From: Candidatus Parcubacteria bacterium
GTDB lineage: Bacteria > Patescibacteria > Paceibacteria > UBA6257 > HR35
Length of the DNA stretch: 12,372 bases
Reading direction: 5' to 3'
NCBI GenBank assembly: GCA_026004535.1
Contig: BPJI01000008.1
Coordinates: 1-12,372 of the forward strand
Shown here: positions 8,740 to 12,372 of the stretch, piece after piece
How the letters are laid out: every line of letters starts with the position of its first letter
How positions within the stretch are numbered: the stretch's first letter is position 1
Position numbers and translations under genes: made by a program
Notes under the pieces: model-generated
What the model was told of the DNA's origin: nothing
Seen by the model: the letters and a program-made list of their open reading frames with translations, nothing else
The model's database searches: none

Positions 8740-10221
8740 TCAGTTTTGTTCATTAAATAAATTTTGATGATAAAAATCCATTACTTCTATTGCATCAAAA
8801 TAAATAGTAGTTTTATTCTCCCAGAATCTAATCTTTTTGAATTCTTCATTTTCGCTATTAAACCGCTCAATTTCTTCGATTGATTTTAAAAGAGTTTCAC
8901 GAAGTTTAAGAACTTTGTTTTTTGGTTTATTATTAAGATAGGAGATTTTATCTTCTAATTTTTTTAATGATTTATCATGGTTATCATTGTCAATTCTGTA
9001 TGGTCCGAAATGTGCATTCCCTTCTACAGCAGCATAGTAATTGTCTTTAATATCTTCCCATGAACCGGAAAACCCACCGGATGAAATATGAAAGTCTATG
9101 AAAGAATAGTTTTCGTATTTTCTGCTTTCTTTTTTTGAGGATTTGGTTAGTTCTTCGGCAAGTTGGTATGCTTTGAAGAAAGGAAACTTGGTTTTTACAA
9201 TAGCAATACCCCCACATGCAGAAAGCGGTTTTTCATCAGAAACCTTCTGCTTAATAAAATTTTTAATAAATATCTTAGCAGTATAGATTCCTAACTTCCC
9301 GTGACAGACAAATGTAATATCATCTCCTCCAATGATAAGGGGTCGGAAGGGGAGATAATTTTCAGAAATACTTATTCCCAATTTTTTAAGCTTTTCTTTA
9401 TCGCTAACTAATTTTACAAGTTGCTTTACAGTTTCTTTGGTAGCATTTATAGTAGCTTCTTCAACACTTTTGGAAAGTTTTCTGAGCAAATTAAGATCTT
9501 TACTTTGAGCAAAGCGTTTTCCCATAGAGTTTCCGTCGATGTGCACCACTGCAATGTATGATTGTTCATTTTCCGGGGATATTTTTTCGAATTCAAATGG
9601 AAATTGAAACGAATTTAATTCTTCAGATAGTAAATTTTTAAGGGTTACATTTGCTTCTTCTACTTTATTTAATTTGGCAAAAAGCACAGAGGAAATATAA
9701 TCACTTCCATCCTTGAATTCTTTTTCAGCACTTTCATTGCTTTCGCTGCAATCTAAAGTGAAGCCAAATTTTGTAAGTGCATTTCTGGGTTGAATACTGT
9801 TTTTATTTTTTTGAAGTTTTTTATGCAAACTTTTAATCGATTCAGAAAATTGATTAAAATCAAAATCATCCGATATTCCGAAAGCAAGATTTAAACCGGG
9901 ATAATTAATTAGAATCTCTTTTGAGAAGTTTTGAATAAATTTTTTTGCATCATCAGGGTTTTTAAAAAAAATTAGAGCATTACCCCCACCTATGTAACCG
10001 ATTTCCCATTTAATTTCAGGGTTGTTGAGAATGAGTATGTTATCCGGATTGTTTTTCCATTCATTTTTACCGGTGCCTATTGTATTGAGAGCATATATCA
10101 GGGGTTCCTCAAATATAGTTTTCACGATATGCGATGCACCAATATTAACCTTTAGTCGGTTGCTTGAAAAAATGTAATTTTGAATGGATGGAGTATCAAT
10201 TAAAACTGCTGTTACTTTCAT
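8740..10221 (-). CDS. cas10: Cas10 (Cmr2/Csm1-like), short form without HD domain; cyclic oligoadenylate synthase
   Basis: Large-subunit signature protein of type III CRISPR, here only 493 residues. The N-terminal palm starts at once: TAVLIDTPSIQNYIFSSNRL (4-23), then IGGGNALIFF (77-86), both typical of the first palm domain of Cmr2-like Cas10. The second palm has VVHIDGNSMGKRF (225-237) and the cyclase motif LIIGGDD (295-301; DNA 9319-9330), intact and expected to bind metal and make cyclic oligoadenylate from ATP. A helical C-terminal domain (about 385-493) would sit against the small subunits. There is no N-terminal HD nuclease domain and no C-x-x-C zinc site that I can find, so this Cas10 should signal but not cut DNA itself. 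The start is fixed by the ATGA overlap with the CARF gene, and an HD domain cannot be hidden upstream because that DNA codes for the CARF protein. The next gene follows after 6 bases. Confidence 0.93.
   Translation of the reverse strand: MKVTAVLIDTPSIQNYIFSSNRLKVNIGASHIVKTIFEEPLIYALNTIGTGKNEWKNNPDNILILNNPEIKWEIGYIGGGNALIFFKNPDDAKKFIQNFSKEILINYPGLNLAFGISDDFDFNQFSESIKSLHKKLQKNKNSIQPRNALTKFGFTLDCSESNESAEKEFKDGSDYISSVLFAKLNKVEEANVTLKNLLSEELNSFQFPFEFEKISPENEQSYIAVVHIDGNSMGKRFAQSKDLNLLRKLSKSVEEATINATKETVKQLVKLVSDKEKLKKLGISISENYLPFRPLIIGGDDITFVCHGKLGIYTAKIFIKNFIKQKVSDEKPLSACGGIAIVKTKFPFFKAYQLAEELTKSSKKESRKYENYSFIDFHISSGGFSGSWEDIKDNYYAAVEGNAHFGPYRIDNDNHDKSLKKLEDKISYLNNKPKNKVLKLRETLLKSIEEIERFNSENEEFKKIRFWENKTTIYFDAIEVMDFYHQNLFNEQN
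10218..10221 (-). other. ATGA stop/start overlap joining the CARF gene to cas10
   Basis: On the minus strand the last base of the CARF gene's ATA codon and its TGA stop form ATGA, whose ATG starts cas10. This is the classic arrangement for translational coupling by re-initiating ribosomes, and no separate ribosome binding site is visible ahead of cas10. It fixes the cas10 start with confidence and implies linked output of cyclase and effector. Confidence 0.7.
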
Positions 10222-11498
10222 ATATTTATAAAGTTTAATATTTGTTGTTCAATATCTTTCCAGTCATCAATACCAAAAACTTTAAAGCGTTCTTCAGAGG
10301 TTCCGGTATTGATGTGCAAATCCTTCTGAAGTTCGTTTGCTTTTTCTTTGTTTAATGCAGTGATTAAAATGGCAGTACTTTCATCTCCGCCAATTTGCCT
10401 TGCTCTGTGGATAACTTCAAATCCTTTGGATTTACAAATATTTGTTTGAGCATCTGTGGTAATAGAAATGGCAATAAGCTGGTATCCATTGATTAGAAAA
10501 ATATCTAACTCAAATTCTTTATTTTCTCTATTGCGTGACTTGAGCGACCAGCCATAGTGATCATTTTCTTTCAATCCCTTTTCTTGTAAAATTTTGCGTA
10601 AGCCATCATAAACATACTGTTCAAGCCATTTACCATCAATGTATTCCCATGTATTTTTAACCCTGTTTTTGAAATTTTCTTTAGATATGCCTTGTTCAGG
10701 AACCCATAACTGATATTTCCCATTTTCAATTAAATGAATCTTGTTCTCTTCCGGAAAAGCATCTAAAATTTCTTTGGCAATTTCCGGTATGTCATCTCCA
10801 AATTTTTCTGCAATGATTTTTAAATTAATCGGAAATTCTTGTTCCAAGTTATTTATAAAATCATTAGCGTTCCTAAAATTATTTTCTCTTTTAATGTGGT
10901 TTATGTTCTTGTACCATTCGATAAATTGCTTATAACTGTCTTCTTGTATGGATTTTTTGAATTTATCTAAAACATTATCGAATGTAGTATTTTTAAAAGA
11001 ATCAGATTTAATTTCATATCCGTGTAATTTTAATAATTCTTTAATATTAACTTTTACATAATCCCTTAAATCACCATTTGTGGGACAATAAGTACCATTA
11101 TCGTATCTCAAAGTATAAGATCTCGCATCCAGGTAAGAAAAATCAATATTAAATTTACTCTTAAAGAACGCATGAACATGTACCGACATGGTTTTAGTGC
11201 CGCCCGTGTAATTTAAATGATACTTCATGCGTTCGTCCCACGGATAATTATTTAAGTCTTCTAAAATTTTTTTGGGGTTACCAACATCAGAGAGTGGTAT
11301 CAACTCAATTTTAATGGTATCTTCAAGTAATCCTTTTAGGTTATCAGCGTAATCTTTAGTTCCCTTTTGCCATCTGTTTGATTCAGAATAAATCAAATAA
11401 ATAGATGAAATTTTGTGGTTGGGTTGACCTAACAGATACCTAGCCACCACAAGATTTGGCAAAGGATTTGTTCCTACTGTTAAAATTAACGATTCCAT
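10218..11498 (-). CDS. CARF-domain ancillary effector with atypical PD-(D/E)xK-like C-terminus
   Basis: A 426-residue two-domain protein. Residues 1 to about 155 form a CARF domain, the sensor of cyclic oligoadenylate made by Cas10: the first strand and nucleotide loop are TVGTNPLPNLVVARYL (7-22), and the second ligand motif is NYTGGTKTMSVH (96-107). After a helical linker (about 160-285) the C-terminus resembles a restriction-like nuclease: helix WLEQYVYD (291-298, Glu293) and strand FELDIFL (329-335, Asp332). The next strand, where relatives have E-x-K, reads LIAISITT (341-348), so Glu and Lys are replaced by Ser345 and Thr347. It is followed by a conserved-looking helix, CKSKGFEVIHRARQIGG (355-371), whose Lys356 or Lys358 could take over as catalytic lysine. 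Its CARF motifs match those of the Card1-like protein at 1546-2607, suggesting common ancestry. The stop overlaps the cas10 start (ATGA), so it is translated with the cyclase that should activate it. It may be a nuclease with a migrated lysine, a weak nuclease, or a non-cleaving sensor. Confidence 0.8.
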   Translation of the reverse strand: MESLILTVGTNPLPNLVVARYLLGQPNHKISSIYLIYSESNRWQKGTKDYADNLKGLLEDTIKIELIPLSDVGNPKKILEDLNNYPWDERMKYHLNYTGGTKTMSVHVHAFFKSKFNIDFSYLDARSYTLRYDNGTYCPTNGDLRDYVKVNIKELLKLHGYEIKSDSFKNTTFDNVLDKFKKSIQEDSYKQFIEWYKNINHIKRENNFRNANDFINNLEQEFPINLKIIAEKFGDDIPEIAKEILDAFPEENKIHLIENGKYQLWVPEQGISKENFKNRVKNTWEYIDGKWLEQYVYDGLRKILQEKGLKENDHYGWSLKSRNRENKEFELDIFLINGYQLIAISITTDAQTNICKSKGFEVIHRARQIGGDESTAILITALNKEKANELQKDLHINTGTSEERFKVFGIDDWKDIEQQILNFINI

Positions 11499-11520
11499 CT
11501 AGATTTACATTAAGTTTATT
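11499..11520 (-). other. Longest intergenic gap inside the operon (22 bases)
   Basis: The 22 bases between the cas6 stop and the next ATG are AT-rich and hold no hairpin, no T-run and no TAnnTTTG box. I see no sign of a terminator or second promoter, so cas6 is most simply part of the same transcript as the effector genes. Confidence 0.6.
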
Positions 11521-12306
11521 TTAATTTTCTGTAATTACTCCAAATCCCATGGATGCACCTTTACCCAATGAAAGGTATTGTGGCAGAATCACATTTGTTT
11601 GAAAACTTAAATTAAATGCCAAAAGTTTAACTCCTTTATAGCGTGCTACTTTCTGCCTGTTTATATTATTTATGATTAATTCAATCTTATCGGAAATATG
11701 CCAATTTATACCTTTTGCCATAGCAAGAATATTGGCCTTTAGAATATTTTCAAGAAGGGCAATTTTATCCTTTAATGCAAAACTGTTGTATTTTTGATAG
11801 TTTTCTTTGTTTAATGCTAACCAATTGGATATGTTGTATTTTTTGAATGTAGAACACTGTTTGAAGTATGCATCTGAAAGGATGAGTTGTTTTACTTTGA
11901 GGTCAATATTTTTTCCTTTTAAATTTATATCCCAATGTTTATGTTTAAAGAGGTGGTATATTTCATCTACCCCTTTTTCTATGCAAAGGATGGAAGGATA
12001 GATGTTGCGGTATAATTTATATTGAATGAGGGGATACTTGTATAAATAGCCATTATTCGTGTGGTTGTGAAATAAGGTGTTTTCTTTTCCGGCTTTGTTG
12101 ATGATGGCACCGCGAAAAGCCGATAACTCTGATCTGCTAATCACATTATCAAACACAACATGCAAAAAGCGTCTATACACTCCGTCGGTTGGTCTGTCTA
12201 TGGTTTGTGTTTCTTCCGGGGTGGATTGGGGATGGAAAAAATCCGTGACAGAGATGCCATTTTTTGGGTTTTCAATGTTTTCTTCAATGATATGATTTTT
12301 TTTCAT
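11521..12306 (-). CDS. cas6: CRISPR repeat endoribonuclease Cas6
   Basis: Probable Cas6, the metal-independent RNase that cuts CRISPR precursor RNA within each repeat to release crRNAs. The 261-residue length is normal for the family. The C-terminus carries the glycine-rich loop that marks Cas6 and other RAMP folds (LGKGASMGFGVI, residues 247-258). A block at residues 64-96 has an arginine-glycine strand (FRGAIIN), then LFHNH (78-82) and YPLIQYK (91-97), the pattern I associate with Bacteroidota Cas6; His80 or His82 is the likely general acid/base by analogy. The first 40 residues are polar and look unstructured. It is the first gene of the operon, 22 bases ahead of the CARF gene, with the ATG at 12306-12304 in an AT-rich context. 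No repeat array is visible, so its substrate sequence cannot be read here. Family assignment is fairly sure; the catalytic residue is inferred. Confidence 0.85.
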   Translation of the reverse strand: MKKNHIIEENIENPKNGISVTDFFHPQSTPEETQTIDRPTDGVYRRFLHVVFDNVISRSELSAFRGAIINKAGKENTLFHNHTNNGYLYKYPLIQYKLYRNIYPSILCIEKGVDEIYHLFKHKHWDINLKGKNIDLKVKQLILSDAYFKQCSTFKKYNISNWLALNKENYQKYNSFALKDKIALLENILKANILAMAKGINWHISDKIELIINNINRQKVARYKGVKLLAFNLSFQTNVILPQYLSLGKGASMGFGVITEN

Positions 12307-12325
12307 AATTATTTATTTGCGTGTG

Positions 12326-12357
12326 CAATTTATATTTGCGGAAAGAAAGAACCAAAA
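12326..12357 (-). promoter_or_regulatory. Possible Bacteroidota-type promoter of the cas operon
   Basis: Read on the minus strand, TTTTG (12357-12353) is followed after 20 bases by TAAATTG (12332-12326). This resembles the Bacteroidota sigma promoter (TTTG near -33, TAnnTTTG near -7) except that the -7 box is one T short. Transcription would start about 10-14 bases before the cas6 ATG, giving a very short AT-rich leader with no Shine-Dalgarno. It is the only candidate in the 66 bases visible upstream. Such AT-rich motifs occur often by chance, and the true promoter could lie beyond the window edge. Confidence 0.3.
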
Positions 12358-12372
12358 TATTTGAAGTTATGT

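Noticed and set aside
74..12306. Mobile elements, tRNA or rRNA genes
   Set aside because: Coding is continuous with gaps of at most 22 bases, and no transposase, inverted repeat pair or tRNA-like fold has room to occur.
12331..12338. TATATTTG on the plus strand, a match to the TAnnTTTG -7 box
   Set aside because: The nearest upstream TTTG (12316-12319) is only 11 bases away rather than about 19-20, and the visible downstream DNA to the window end shows no gene start that it could serve.
1..12372. CRISPR array or partial repeats
   Set aside because: Reading both strands I saw no repeated 25-40 base unit; the two non-coding flanks are 73 and 66 bases and show no repeat copies.

Overview
The window is one nine-gene operon, all on the minus strand, covering almost all of the 12,372 bases. 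It encodes a nearly complete type III-D CRISPR-Cas interference locus. The DNA is very AT-rich, every gene starts with ATG and there are no clear Shine-Dalgarno sites. A possible TTTG / TAnnTTTG-like promoter lies ahead of the first gene. These traits and the style of the Cas proteins point to the Bacteroidota, but this is an inference from composition and protein recognition, with no marker gene in the window.

Layout in transcription order (high to low coordinates): cas6 (12306-11521); a CARF-domain protein with a nuclease-like C-terminus whose canonical catalytic E-x-K is missing (11498-10218); a short cas10 with an intact GGDD cyclase motif but no HD nuclease domain (10221-8740); csx10, a large RAMP protein that reads as a Cas7-Cas5-Cas11 fusion (8733-6529); a tandem Cas7-Cas7 protein (6542-5142); csx19 (5139-4588); a long Cas7 with a big internal insertion and an extra N-terminal domain, TIGR03986-like (4582-2615); a CARF plus PD-(D/E)xK nuclease of the Card1/Can2 type with intact catalytic residues (2607-1546); and csx1, a CARF-HEPN ribonuclease (1534-74). 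Gaps are 2 to 22 bases, and two junctions overlap by 4 and 14 bases, so the genes are almost certainly co-transcribed.

How it should work, by analogy with type III systems: Cas6 cuts the CRISPR transcript. Cas10, Cas7-5-11, Cas7-2x, Csx19 and Cas7-insertion assemble on the crRNA and bind and cut target RNA with the Cas7 aspartates. The same set and order of proteins describes the type III-Dv complex known from Synechocystis. Target binding should switch on the Cas10 palm domain to make cyclic oligoadenylates. Those would activate the CARF proteins: one probable RNase (Csx1), one probable DNase/RNase (Card1-like), and one of uncertain activity. With no HD domain on Cas10, DNA damage would have to come from the CARF nucleases.

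Not in the window: a CRISPR array, cas1/cas2 or reverse transcriptase, and a stand-alone ring nuclease. The flanks (1-73 and 12307-12372) are too short to say more. The most interesting points are the third CARF protein with its rearranged nuclease site, the three-effector arsenal on a fused type III-D complex with an HD-less Cas10, and the N-terminal extra domain on Cas7-insertion.
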